Source: Thermoflexus hugenholtzii JAD2 (GTDB taxonomy: Bacteria > Chloroflexota > Dehalococcoidia > SHYB01). Taken from it: 31,324 bases of DNA. Where the stretch lies: positions 1 through 31,324 of the forward strand of contig CAMAVV010000002.1 in the NCBI GenBank assembly GCA_945861815.1, written 5' to 3'. Shown here piece by piece: positions 7,433 through 14,529 of the stretch. The translations under genes and the position numbers were made by a program. The first letter of the stretch is position 1. Every line of letters starts with the position of its first letter. Below the pieces are notes generated by a model, which worked only from the letters and a program-made list of their open reading frames with translations, was not told where the DNA came from and did not search any database.

Positions 7433-7885
7433 ATGGGCGTGACACTGGACCAGCGGGAGATCGAGGACTTTCTCAAGAACGGGCACACCCTTATCGTCTC
7501 CACAATCGATAAGGACGGCTATCCGCACTCCACGCCTGTCTGGTACGTCTACCACGATGGGCATATCTACTTTCGCGTGCGCGGGGCGACCATCAAAGCC
7601 AAAGGCCTCTTGCGCAACCCGAAGGTGGGGGTGCTCGTTGAATCGGGCGAACGCTGGCGCGAGCTGAAGGCCGTCTTGATCCGCGGCCGCGCCGAGCCTG
7701 TGGCCGATACCGCCTTCCACGCTCGCTTCGATGCCATGCTCGACGAGAAGTACGCCAACTTTAGAGAGGCGCGCGAGGCGATGCCCGCCAGGACCCAGCA
7801 GCACTACTCGACATCAAAGCTCTACGTGAAAGTAGTCCCGGAGAAGAAAATCGCCAGTTGGGATAACCGGAAGATACGGATGTGA
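7433..7885 (+). CDS. Pyridoxamine 5'-phosphate oxidase-like flavin/F420-binding split-barrel protein
   Basis: The 150-residue product fits the PPOX-class split barrel. It opens with an HTLIVSTIDKDGYPHSTPVWYV segment (residues 18-39), continues with a cofactor-phosphate-type RGATIKAKGLLRNPKVGVLV stretch (51-70), and ends in KIASWDNRKI, similar to the SWDxRK tail common in F420/FMN-dependent members. Such proteins bind FMN, F420 or haem-type cofactors and act as small reductases or cofactor-binding proteins in the cytoplasm; the substrate is not predictable. GGAGG lies upstream of the ATG. It follows the znu operon on the same strand, but has its own possible -10 and probably no role in metal uptake. 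Confidence 0.78.
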   Translation: MGVTLDQREIEDFLKNGHTLIVSTIDKDGYPHSTPVWYVYHDGHIYFRVRGATIKAKGLLRNPKVGVLVESGERWRELKAVLIRGRAEPVADTAFHARFDAMLDEKYANFREAREAMPARTQQHYSTSKLYVKVVPEKKIASWDNRKIRM

Positions 7886-7919
7886 GGGTGCAGCCCAACT
7901 GGTATGATGTACCCACGCC

Positions 7920-7949
7920 TTGACCCCCAGTTGCGCCCCTCGATAGAAT
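7920..7949 (+). promoter_or_regulatory. Promoter of the FmdB-type gene
   Basis: TTGACC (7920-7925), an 18-bp spacer and TAGAAT (7944-7949) give a good sigma70-like promoter. The predicted start near 7956 leaves a short leader carrying AAGGAGG before the ATG at 7975. Confidence 0.65.
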
Positions 7950-7974
7950 AGAGATTGTCCAAGGAGGCACACGG

Positions 7975-8235
7975 ATGCCAGTCTATGAATACTATTGCGG
8001 AACCTGTAACGATACCTTTGAGAAGCGCCAGTCGATGAGCGTCTCCAGCGACGCCGTGACATGCACCCATGGTCACAAAGCGCGGAAGATGCTCTCCGTC
8101 ATCGCCCCTGTCGCCAAAGGCAACCATGGCCACGATTCGATGCCGATGGGCATGCCCGAAGGCTGCTGCTCCCCGGCCGAGATGGCGCAAGCCTGCGGCG
8201 GCGGCGCGTGCGGCACCGGTATGAATATGAATTAG
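7975..8235 (+). CDS. FmdB-family zinc-ribbon protein with Met/Cys/His-rich tail
   Basis: The 86-residue product starts with MPVYEYYCGTCNDTFEKRQS, the hallmark of FmdB-type putative regulatory zinc ribbons. The second metal-binding half is CTHGHKARK (from C50), where the usual CxxC is altered to a CxHxH-like arrangement. From about residue 65 to the end it is rich in Met, Cys and Gly with repeated CC, CGGG and GMNMN elements. Such tails vary within the family and could bind soft metals. Its function is not established. A strong AAGGAGG precedes the start, a promoter lies upstream and a terminator follows, so it is monocistronic. Confidence 0.72.
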   Translation: MPVYEYYCGTCNDTFEKRQSMSVSSDAVTCTHGHKARKMLSVIAPVAKGNHGHDSMPMGMPEGCCSPAEMAQACGGGACGTGMNMN

Positions 8236-8262
8236 TCCGTACCGAATTCATAGAGCCGACGC

Positions 8263-8296
8263 AAAAGGCCCCGATATATCGGGGCCTTTTTATTTT
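8263..8296. terminator. Bidirectional intrinsic terminator
   Basis: A perfect palindrome of 14-bp arms (AAAAGGCCCCGATA and its complement) is followed on the plus strand by TTTTTATTTT and on the minus strand by TTTT. It stands between the convergent FmdB-type gene and the DUF1461 gene and overlaps the stop codon of the latter. Confidence 0.93.
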
Positions 8297-9039
8297 GACG
8301 TCGGATCGCTTCGGGACGGGTTTGGACCGTCGCCTGTGGAACGAGTGCGAGTCCTGCGCAGGTAGACCCGCGCCACCGCGCCAGTGACGACAGCCTGCGC
8401 CACCGTCATCCCCGCCGCGATAAGCGTCGCCGTGAGGAAGAAGTTCTCCGGGAACATCAATAGAAGGTAGTCGTTGGTGTTCAGCAGCCAGCGGTTGTTC
8501 TCGAAGGCGACCTCGTGGAACCAAGTGAAGGCCGCGTCGAAGCCGATGACAGAGGCCAGGCCGATGACGACGAGGAGGGCGATGGTGAGGACTGCGCCCC
8601 ACAAGAGGCCCTTCGCGATCCTTGGCCACAGGGCCTTTGTCCCCCACAGGAACCTGCCGATGACCAGGACGCCCAGCATAAAGAAGAGGGAGCACCACTG
8701 CACCTTCGCCAGGCCGCGCACCATCAGCTTCACGTCGGACATGTGGCGCACCTCTCGGGTGGTGAAGATTTCCTCCTCACTGCCAAAGACGACAGCCTTC
8801 ACCTGCAGCGGCTCCTCATCTGACTTGAAGTAGCGCTTAATCTCCTTCGTGACTCGCAGATACTCGTCCCGCGTCATGCCGGTGCGCTCCAGGGTGTCGA
8901 AGTTGCTCGCGCCGATGCTATAGAGCCAGCCGCTGTTGATAACGGTGCGAAGGTTCGTGGAGATGAGGAAGAAGGGGACGCCGATAACAAAGAGCGTCAT
9001 GATGACGGCGACAAAGGGTTTGCTGCGGAAAAAGGACAT
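8290..9039 (-). CDS. TIGR01906/DUF1461 integral membrane protein
   Basis: The 249-residue product has about four predicted membrane helices, near residues 8-27, 115-131, 144-166 and 200-226. Between the first two lies an outside or loop domain of about 85 residues. FHEVAFENNRW (174-184) resembles the conserved F-H-x(3)-F-x-N-x(2)-W region of the DUF1461 family, whose function is unknown. I place the start at the ATG at 9039 because the family begins just before the first helix. The longer frame to 9525 runs antisense through mazG and is a shadow. The predicted transcription start coincides with this ATG, so the mRNA may be leaderless. It diverges from mazG across a shared palindrome. Confidence 0.7.
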   Translation of the reverse strand: MSFFRSKPFVAVIMTLFVIGVPFFLISTNLRTVINSGWLYSIGASNFDTLERTGMTRDEYLRVTKEIKRYFKSDEEPLQVKAVVFGSEEEIFTTREVRHMSDVKLMVRGLAKVQWCSLFFMLGVLVIGRFLWGTKALWPRIAKGLLWGAVLTIALLVVIGLASVIGFDAAFTWFHEVAFENNRWLLNTNDYLLLMFPENFFLTATLIAAGMTVAQAVVTGAVARVYLRRTRTRSTGDGPNPSRSDPTSK

Positions 9040-9045
9040 GGAAAC

Positions 9046-9074
9046 ATCATTCAGGGCGAACGTTTCCTTGTCAA
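9046..9074 (-). promoter_or_regulatory. Candidate promoter of the DUF1461 gene
   Basis: On the minus strand TTGACA (9074-9069), a 17-bp spacer and AATGAT (9051-9046) form a promoter whose start would fall at about 9039, the first base of the chosen ATG. Its -35 overlaps that of mazG on the other strand. Confidence 0.55.
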
Positions 9075-9079
9075 GGAAA
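9063..9079. promoter_or_regulatory. Perfect palindrome overlapping both divergent -35 boxes
   Basis: TTTCCTTG T CAAGGAAA is a perfect 8-1-8 inverted repeat. It covers the -35 hexamers of the mazG and DUF1461 promoters, which makes it a candidate operator for a dimeric regulator acting on both genes. Part of the symmetry arises because TTGTCAA is itself -35-like in both directions. Confidence 0.5.
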
Positions 9080-9097
9080 ACAGGCGGCACGTAGAAT
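9068..9097 (+). promoter_or_regulatory. Promoter of mazG
   Basis: TTGTCA (9068-9073), an 18-bp spacer and TAGAAT (9092-9097) predict a start near 9104, 23 bases before the mazG ATG. Confidence 0.6.
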
Positions 9098-9126
9098 GGG
9101 GTGCCTGGGGCAATGAACCGAGGTGT

Positions 9127-9909
9127 ATGTTGGCTGACTATAACGACTTGGGGAGCTTCGAGACCTTCCTGGCTATCCTGGCGAGGCTTCGAGGGCCGGA
9201 CGGCTGTCCCTGGGACAAGAAGCAGACCCACGAATCGCTGCGCAAGTATCTGCTTGAGGAGTCCCACGAGGCGCTGGAGGCCATCGAGTCGGGCGATCCC
9301 AAGCGCCTCGCCGAAGAGCTGGGCGACGTGCTGCTCCAGGTTGGCCTGAACGCCCAGGTAGGCCAGGATAGCGGGACCTTCACTATCAAAGACGTCCTGC
9401 GGAGTATCAACGCCAAGCTCATCTATCGCCACCCGCACGTCTTTGGCGATGTGAAAGTTGCCGATGCCGACGAGGTGGTGGCGAACTGGGAGAAGCTGAA
9501 GGCAAAAGAAAAGGGCGAGAAGCAATCGGCGCTAGACGGCGTGCCGAAGTCGCTCCCTGCCCTTGCCTACAGCCAAGAGATACAGGGCCGCGCGGCCAAG
9601 CTCGGTTTCGAATGGCCAGATATGGCAGGCGTCCTGGATAAGGTGCGCGAAGAGATCGGCGAGTTCGAGAGGGCCAAGGCGAAGGCGGAGCTAGAGCACG
9701 AGCTGGGCGATATCTTCGCTGCGCTGGTGAACGTCGGCAGGCGCCTCAACATGGATGTGGAGGGGGCGATGCGCAAGGCGAACCAGCGGTTCGAGCGGCG
9801 CTTCCGCCACATGGAGGAGAGCGCCCGTGCGCAGGGGAAGAAGTTCGGAGAGCTGCCGCTGGATCGCCAGGAAGAGCTCTGGCAAGAGGCCAAGCGCGCG
9901 ATGGGGTGA
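9127..9909 (+). CDS. mazG: Nucleoside triphosphate pyrophosphohydrolase MazG
   Basis: MazG hydrolyses (d)NTPs to NMP and pyrophosphate, cleaning non-canonical nucleotides and modulating stress nucleotide levels. The 260-residue protein is the full tandem form. The N-terminal domain has GCPWDKKQTHESL (residues 25-37), LLEESHE and EELGDVLLQV metal-binding helices and RHPHVFGD. The second domain repeats the pattern with VREEIGEFERA and HELGDIFAALVN. The first ATG at 9127 follows GAGG and begins the domain directly. It is convergent with acpP; only 26 bp separate the two stop codons and no strong terminator is seen there. Confidence 0.94.
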   Translation: MLADYNDLGSFETFLAILARLRGPDGCPWDKKQTHESLRKYLLEESHEALEAIESGDPKRLAEELGDVLLQVGLNAQVGQDSGTFTIKDVLRSINAKLIYRHPHVFGDVKVADADEVVANWEKLKAKEKGEKQSALDGVPKSLPALAYSQEIQGRAAKLGFEWPDMAGVLDKVREEIGEFERAKAKAELEHELGDIFAALVNVGRRLNMDVEGAMRKANQRFERRFRHMEESARAQGKKFGELPLDRQEELWQEAKRAMG

Positions 9910-9935
9910 CCTAGGCTTTTGTGGGGCCGCCGGTG

Positions 9936-10190
9936 TTACGCGCCCTGTTTGTTCGAGATGTAGTCGATGGCATCCTGGACGGTCACGATCTTCTCGGCAT
10001 CTTCGTCCGAGATCTCCAGCTTCTTGCCTTCCTTGCTGAACTCCTCTTCGAGCGCCATGATGAGCTCGACGAGGTCAAGGGAGTCGGCGTTCAGGTCGTC
10101 CGCAAAAGAGGCGTTCGAGACCACCTGGGCCTCTTCGACTCCTAGTTGATCCACGGTCACTTTTTTCACTCGTTCAAATACTGTCGCCAC
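9936..10190 (-). CDS. acpP: Acyl carrier protein
   Basis: This acidic 84-residue carrier tethers growing fatty acyl chains on a phosphopantetheine arm. The attachment serine is Ser37 in NADSLDLVELIMALEEEF, the canonical DSL motif at the start of helix 2. Length and charge match FAS-II ACPs. A GTG start is supported by GGAGG five bases upstream. It is the last gene of the YceD-rpmF-fabD-fabG-nusB-acpP operon, downstream of the fabD product that would load malonyl groups on it. Confidence 0.95.
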   Translation of the reverse strand: MATVFERVKKVTVDQLGVEEAQVVSNASFADDLNADSLDLVELIMALEEEFSKEGKKLEISDEDAEKIVTVQDAIDYISNKQGA

Positions 10191-10214
10191 GGTACCCTCC
10201 AGGGCTGTCGCTTT

Positions 10215-10625
10215 CTAAGATTTCGCTGCGGTCAGGACGGAGCCGAGAACGCCGTTGACGAACTTGTGCAGGTTCTCGCTCCCGAATGTTTTGGCCAGCT
10301 CGACAGCCTCGTTGATCGCTACTTTCGGCGGCGCTTTATTATCGAGCACAATCTCGTAGATGGCAATACGCAGGATGTTGCGGTCGATGGCCGCCATCTG
10401 TCCGAGCGGCCAGGCTGGCGCTTGCGCCGCGATCAATCCGTCGAGTTTCACTCTGTTCTTCACGACTCCTCGCACCAACCCGTCTGCTAGGGTCTTCGTC
10501 TGCTCCGAAAGACCCGTTTCCTCCAGCGCTCGTTTCAGCGTCTCCTCCCACGGATGGCCTGAGGCGTCCACTTCATAGAGCACTTGCAATGCAACGGTCC
10601 GGCCCTTTCTTCGCGCTCCTGCCAT
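10215..10625 (-). CDS. nusB: Transcription antitermination protein NusB
   Basis: NusB binds boxA RNA with ribosomal protein S10 to prevent premature termination in rRNA operons. The all-helical 136-residue protein has the family signatures ARRKGRTVALQVLYEVD at the N-terminus, AAIDRNILRIAIYEI in the middle and KVAINEAVELAKTFGSENLHKFVNGVLG near the C-terminus. It starts 6 bp after the fabG stop. Its place between fabG and acpP mixes translation/transcription and lipid genes in one growth-linked operon. Confidence 0.95.
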   Translation of the reverse strand: MAGARRKGRTVALQVLYEVDASGHPWEETLKRALEETGLSEQTKTLADGLVRGVVKNRVKLDGLIAAQAPAWPLGQMAAIDRNILRIAIYEIVLDNKAPPKVAINEAVELAKTFGSENLHKFVNGVLGSVLTAAKS

Positions 10626-10631
10626 TGCTGC

Positions 10632-11369
10632 CTACACCAGTGCGATGCCGCCATCGATGAGCAAGACCTGGCCGGTGATGTAGCCGGCCTCGTTGCTCGC
10701 CAGGAAGGCGACGGCGTCTGCGACGTGTTCGGGCGTGCCGAATGCGCCCAGGGGCACATGTTCTTTGATAGCGTCGCGCTGTTGCTGCGTCAGCTTCGCC
10801 GTCATCTCCGTCTCGATGAAGCCCGGCGCAACCACGTTGGCGGTGATATTGCGAGAGGCGACTTCCGCCGCCGTGGAGCGCGTGAGCCCCACAAGGCCAG
10901 CCTTGGTTGCCGTGTAGTTCGCCTGGCCGGCATTGCCCTTGAGGCCGACGACGCTGCCCATGTTGATGATGCGCCCCCAGCGTTTCTTGAGCATCGGCTT
11001 GATGGCGGCACGGGTGCAGTAGAAAGCGCCGGTGAGGTTGGTGGCGATCACGTCCTCCCAGTCTTTATCGCTGATGCGCATGAGGAGCGTATCGCGGTTG
11101 ATGCCGGCGTTGTTCACGAGGATGTCCAAAGAGCCATGGGCGGCCACGATACTGTCAACCATCTTGTCCACTTCCTGAGAGCTGCGCACGTTGGCGATGT
11201 GAACGCTGGCCTTGCCGCCTGCTTCGCTGACGAGACGCTGAGTTTCGGTGGCATCCTTGGTTGCGTTGAGGGCGACTGTCGCCCCTGCCTTAGCGAGGCG
11301 CAACGCAACCGCTCTGCCGATGCCTCGGCTGCTGCCTGTGACGAGGGCGACTTTGCCCGAAAGGTCCAC
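10632..11369 (-). CDS. fabG: 3-oxoacyl-[ACP] reductase FabG
   Basis: FabG is the NADPH-dependent ketoreductase of the fatty-acid elongation cycle. The 245-residue SDR has TGSSRGIG (11-18), NNAG (86-89), and the catalytic tetrad N111, S139, Y152 and K156 (YTATK). The ending YITGQVLLIDGGI is typical of FabG. Translation begins at a GTG 15 bp after fabD, with no strong ribosome site, suggesting coupling to fabD. Its position between fabD and acpP supports fatty-acid synthesis rather than another SDR role. Confidence 0.93.
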   Translation of the reverse strand: MDLSGKVALVTGSSRGIGRAVALRLAKAGATVALNATKDATETQRLVSEAGGKASVHIANVRSSQEVDKMVDSIVAAHGSLDILVNNAGINRDTLLMRISDKDWEDVIATNLTGAFYCTRAAIKPMLKKRWGRIINMGSVVGLKGNAGQANYTATKAGLVGLTRSTAAEVASRNITANVVAPGFIETEMTAKLTQQQRDAIKEHVPLGAFGTPEHVADAVAFLASNEAGYITGQVLLIDGGIALV

Positions 11370-11384
11370 GGTGTCGGCGAGCCG

Positions 11385-12335
11385 TTAGGCCGGGAGCGCG
11401 AAGGCTCTGACCGACGACATCGTCTCGACGTTGATCGTCTGGACGTCCTTGGCGATGCGCTTGATGAGGCCGGTGAGCACCTTGCCCGGGCCGATTTCAA
11501 CAAAGGTCTTCACGCCATTGGAGGCCATGTACTGGACGGACTTTGTCCAGTGGACGCAGGAGACCATCTGGTCGATCAGCTCAGCCTGAATCTCGCCTTG
11601 GCGGGCGATAGGCTCGGCCTTGGTGTTGCTGATGATTGGGATCTGAGGGTTGCGGATGGAGGCCTTATAGATGGCTTGAGCCATGCCTGGAACGGCTGGC
11701 TGCATAAGGCTGGAGTGGAAGGCACCCGAGACTTCGAGGGGGATGGCGCGCTTGGCGCCCATGGCGCGGGCAAGGTCGATGGCGCGGACCAGGGCGTCCT
11801 TTGCGCCGCTGAGGACGATCTGCCCATCGCTATTGATATTGGCGATCTCGATGCCGACCTGCTGGCACAACTGCTCGACGAGGGACTCATCGAGGCCGAG
11901 GATGGCGGCCATGCCGCCTTCGCGCATCCGGCCGGCCTCTTGCATAAGGCGGCCGCGCTCCCGGACGAGGCTCAGCGCTTCATTAAAGGGAAGGGCGTTT
12001 GCGGCGACGAGGGCAGTGTACTCGCCTAGGCTGTGGCCTGCCACGAAGCGAGGTGTGCTGGGGAAGGCTTCCGGATGCACTTCGCCAAGGGCGCGGAGGG
12101 CGGCGATGCTGGCCGTCATGATGGCGGGCTGGGCGTTTACTGTCTGCTTCAACTGGTCGTCGGGACCCTCGAAGCAGAGCTTTGAAAGGGAGAAGCCGAG
12201 GATGTCATCGGCCTCTTCGAACGTCTCTCTCGCAGCTTTCGATTCAGTGAAAAGGTCTCGGCCCATGCCGATGGCTTGTGAGCCTTGACCGGGGAATACG
12301 TAGGCTAAACGTTCAGCGACTGTGCTTTCTGTCAT
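11385..12335 (-). CDS. fabD: Malonyl-CoA:ACP transacylase FabD
   Basis: FabD transfers malonyl groups from CoA to ACP, providing the extender for fatty-acid synthesis. The 316-residue enzyme has YVFPGQGSQ (12-20), the nucleophilic serine Ser102 in GHSLGEY, and catalytic His207 in SGAFHS. The size is normal for the family. The ATG follows AGAGGAAGG. It sits between rpmF and fabG in the housekeeping operon; neither fabH nor fabF is present in the window. Confidence 0.95.
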   Translation of the reverse strand: MTESTVAERLAYVFPGQGSQAIGMGRDLFTESKAARETFEEADDILGFSLSKLCFEGPDDQLKQTVNAQPAIMTASIAALRALGEVHPEAFPSTPRFVAGHSLGEYTALVAANALPFNEALSLVRERGRLMQEAGRMREGGMAAILGLDESLVEQLCQQVGIEIANINSDGQIVLSGAKDALVRAIDLARAMGAKRAIPLEVSGAFHSSLMQPAVPGMAQAIYKASIRNPQIPIISNTKAEPIARQGEIQAELIDQMVSCVHWTKSVQYMASNGVKTFVEIGPGKVLTGLIKRIAKDVQTINVETMSSVRAFALPA

Positions 12336-12387
12336 AGACCTTCCTCTTTAGACTAACCGAGCAACAGGATACCACTTATGGCAAGTG

Positions 12388-12582
12388 CTACTCGGCCTCA
12401 GGCGTGCCGACCTTTATAACCTGGCGGCCGTTGTAGTAGCCGCAGGCCTGGCAGGCTCGGTGTGGCGCCTTGACGCTTCCGCAATTGGGGCAATTGCCCA
12501 TGCTCACAGGCGAGAGGGCGTTGTGAGACTTGTGATGCCCCTTGCTCGACTTTGATCGCTTTCTTTTTGGTAGCGGCGCCAT
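12388..12582 (-). CDS. rpmF: 50S ribosomal protein L32
   Basis: The 64-residue basic protein begins MAPLPKRKRSKS and has a zinc ribbon of two CxxC pairs (CPNC and CQACGYYNGRQV). This is the four-cysteine, zinc-binding form of L32. GAGGACGTAG precedes its ATG, and it follows the YceD-type gene by 8 bp, the conserved yceD-rpmF pairing found in many bacteria. Confidence 0.96.
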   Translation of the reverse strand: MAPLPKRKRSKSSKGHHKSHNALSPVSMGNCPNCGSVKAPHRACQACGYYNGRQVIKVGTPEAE

Positions 12583-12590
12583 CTACGTCC

Positions 12591-13136
12591 TCATTTCCTT
12601 TTTTCAGACTTCCTGACTTTGCCCCGGATCCCCTCGAGGGCCTCCCAGCGTCTATCCCCAGGCTCGGCTTTGCAAGTGCATGTCCCCTCACTCAGGTTTT
12701 TGCCGCATGATTGACAGAGGCCACGGCAATCCTCTTTGCAGAGGGGTTTGATGGGGATGGCAAGTATTGCGTATTGCCGAACGGACTCTGTTAGGTCCAG
12801 CTCATTCTGAGAGCTTATGGTAAACGACTCTTCGTTCCCGTCAAGTGTAACCTTGACCCCTGTTTCGGCATCAGTCGTCTGTAGAAACTCCTCTTCAATC
12901 GTGATGTGCGCTGGGGTAGAGAACTCTTGAAGGCACCGGCTGCAGATACACCGGACAGATGTGTCCGCCGATGCTAGAACTAAGATTCCCGACTTTGTTC
13001 GTATGAACTGTGCGGAGCCCTCTATTCCTGCAGCGAGTTCCTTTATGCTAGGATTCGCCTCGCTAAACTCGTATTCGCGCTCTTCCCCTACGCCTGATTT
13101 CAGAAGATGGGAGACGTTCCACCGCATTGCCACCAC
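12591..13136 (-). CDS. YceD/DUF177 family protein (23S rRNA accumulation)
   Basis: This 181-residue protein belongs to the DUF177/YceD family, which is linked to 23S rRNA accumulation and is usually encoded before rpmF, as here. It has a CSRCLQEF cysteine pair (from about residue 64) and a C-terminal CKEDCRGLCQSCGKNL plus CTC cluster that look metal-binding. Possible starts are GTG at 13136 or 13133 and ATG at 13127. AAAGG stands three, six and twelve bases before them respectively, so 13133 is also credible. It is the first gene of its operon, about 80 bases after a clear promoter. Confidence 0.87.
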   Translation of the reverse strand: MVAMRWNVSHLLKSGVGEEREYEFSEANPSIKELAAGIEGSAQFIRTKSGILVLASADTSVRCICSRCLQEFSTPAHITIEEEFLQTTDAETGVKVTLDGNEESFTISSQNELDLTESVRQYAILAIPIKPLCKEDCRGLCQSCGKNLSEGTCTCKAEPGDRRWEALEGIRGKVRKSEKRK

Positions 13137-13221
13137 CGACCTTTCGCGCTGGCAGCCCGCTCATGTGTTGCGACGCTGCCTTACCACCAGGGCAAAGAAA
13201 AGCATTGCTACACAATTCACA

Positions 13222-13250
13222 ATTATACTAGGGGGCCGTCTCTCTAGCAA
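13222..13250 (-). promoter_or_regulatory. Promoter of the YceD-rpmF-fabD-fabG-nusB-acpP operon
   Basis: On the minus strand TTGCTA (13250-13245), a 17-bp spacer and a perfect TATAAT (13227-13222) predict a start near 13215 and a leader of about 80 bases. Confidence 0.7.
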
Positions 13251-13456
13251 TCTGAAGCCGACTGAAGAAAAAGCCAGTCAACAAGGCAATCACTTCTGTA
13301 GGCGACCCGTTCCTCTCCTTTGAGCGGGTTGCCCCTCGGAGAGCGGCAACTGAACATAACCAGACGAATGGGCCTGCTCAACATACCGATGCATATTTCT
13401 GAACCGACTTCGGAATCCTATTAGAGCTTTTCTCCCGAACATTTGCTGGGTTTACG

Positions 13457-13486
13457 TTGACTCCCTAAGGAGCGCCCTCATATCAT
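13457..13486 (+). promoter_or_regulatory. Promoter of the crotonase-family gene
   Basis: TTGACT (13457-13462), an 18-bp spacer and TATCAT (13481-13486) predict a start near 13493, about 39 bases before the ATG at 13532. Confidence 0.6.
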
Positions 13487-13531
13487 GGCAAACGCCCTCC
13501 AGCACTGGTCAACCTCTTACAGGATATTTGC

Positions 13532-14323
13532 ATGAGCTATCAATATCTTCTCTACGACGTGCAATCGGGCGTTGCCACCATCACACTGAATCGCCCAGAA
13601 AAGCTCAACGCCCTCCTGGAAGAGATGCAGCCGGAGCTGGTTGACGCGCTCCGAAAAGCCGCTGCCGATGACCAAGTGCGGGTGCTTGTCATCACTGGCG
13701 CTGGGCGTGCCTTTTGTGCAGGGATCGACGTAAGCCGGCTTGAGCAGCAGGCAGCAGGCGGCTCAATCTTTAAGCTCAAGAAGCTGACTGCGCCGGCTGG
13801 CTATTTTGTCTTAGACCTTGTCAATTTCCCCAAGCCGACGATTGCGGCCTTGAATGGGCCGGCCGTTGGCGCGGGCGCCTCCATCGCTATCGCGTGCGAG
13901 ATGCGTATAGCTGCGGAAGGCGCGCGCCTTGTCCCGGCCTGGGTCGCGCGCGGCATCCCACCCGATGTAGGGACAACGTGGCTCCTCCCGCGTATCGTTG
14001 GGCCCGCGCGTGCGGCAGAGATCATCTACACAGCTAGGCCAATCGAGCCGAAAGATGCCTTGGCGATGGGCCTCTATAACAAGGTCGTTCCCGCCGAGCA
14101 GCTCGCCGGCGCCGTTGCCGATCTAGCCGGGGCCATTGCTGCAAACCCGCCTATCGCCGTTGAGTTTGCGAAACGGGCCATGCAGCGCGCCGCTGACGCC
14201 ACCCTCGCCGACGCCTTGGACTATGAGACCTACGTCCAAAAGGTCTCCTTCGGCACCGAGGACTACAAAGAGGCGATTTCCGCTTTCCTTCAGAAACGCG
14301 CGCCTCATTTCAAGGGCTATTAG
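13532..14323 (+). CDS. Enoyl-CoA hydratase/isomerase (crotonase) family protein
   Basis: The 263-residue protein has the crotonase fold signatures: NRPEKLNAL (20-28), the oxyanion-hole segments GAGRAFCAGID (56-66) and NGPAVGAGASIAIACEMRIA (108-127), and IVGPARAAEIIYTARPI (155-171). By motif alignment, the two classical hydratase glutamates (E144 and E164 of the rat enzyme) are replaced by Ser117 and Trp137, while an aspartate, D145, occurs in GIPPDVG. It is therefore probably an enoyl-CoA isomerase or another crotonase activity rather than a simple hydratase. AGGA precedes the ATG. It has its own promoter and a hairpin at its stop codon, so it appears monocistronic. Confidence 0.82.
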   Translation: MSYQYLLYDVQSGVATITLNRPEKLNALLEEMQPELVDALRKAAADDQVRVLVITGAGRAFCAGIDVSRLEQQAAGGSIFKLKKLTAPAGYFVLDLVNFPKPTIAALNGPAVGAGASIAIACEMRIAAEGARLVPAWVARGIPPDVGTTWLLPRIVGPARAAEIIYTARPIEPKDALAMGLYNKVVPAEQLAGAVADLAGAIAANPPIAVEFAKRAMQRAADATLADALDYETYVQKVSFGTEDYKEAISAFLQKRAPHFKGY

Positions 14324-14335
14324 ATAGCCTTCTTT
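14312..14335 (+). terminator. Weak intrinsic terminator at the crotonase stop codon
   Basis: GGCTAT TAG ATAGCC is a perfect 6-bp stem whose loop is the stop codon itself, followed by TTCTTT. The short stem and interrupted T-run make it a weak terminator. Confidence 0.45.
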
Positions 14336-14403
14336 GCCACTCGTTTTTCCCTTGCCGTGTCCGTCTTTCCTTCTGTTCCAGCGACCCAATTGGGTATCAG
14401 CTT

Positions 14404-14431
14404 GGTAACAGTTTGCGAATGCCGGTAACAG
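14404..14431. repeat. GGTAACAG direct repeat, 20-bp spacing
   Basis: GGTAACAG occurs at 14404-14411 and 14424-14431, exactly 20 bp apart or about two helical turns. It lies in the 206-bp gap between the convergent crotonase gene and bcp. A perfect ACCCAATTGGGT palindrome lies just upstream. No function is evident; the gap shows no gene. Confidence 0.35.
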
Positions 14432-14529
14432 ATCCGTCCCTTACAGGGCACTCAAACGGGAACGGGTCAAAGACGAAGGGCAGTACCCAACGCTAACAAG
14501 CCGGTCTCCGAGTGAAGGGGCGAGAAGAC

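Larger units (their letters stand above)
13137..13531. other. Intergenic region with two divergent promoters
   Basis: This 395-bp gap between divergent genes holds no convincing gene on either strand; the codon pattern of its short open frames is not protein-like. It is more AT-rich than its surroundings. It contains a minus-strand promoter for the YceD-rpmF-fab operon and a plus-strand promoter for the crotonase gene. In the leader of the minus transcript, GGCAGC and GCTGCC could pair around an 18-base loop. I see nothing else identifiable between about 13,255 and 13,450. Confidence 0.6.

Noticed and set aside
9040..9525. N-terminal extension of the DUF1461 protein by 162 residues
   Set aside because: The extension is antisense to mazG, shows no family similarity, and spans the divergent promoters.
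10584..12029. 481-codon open frame on the plus strand
   Set aside because: It is antisense to fabG and fabD, both of which have all catalytic motifs. The plus-strand product has no recognisable domain and biased Asp/Gly/His composition.
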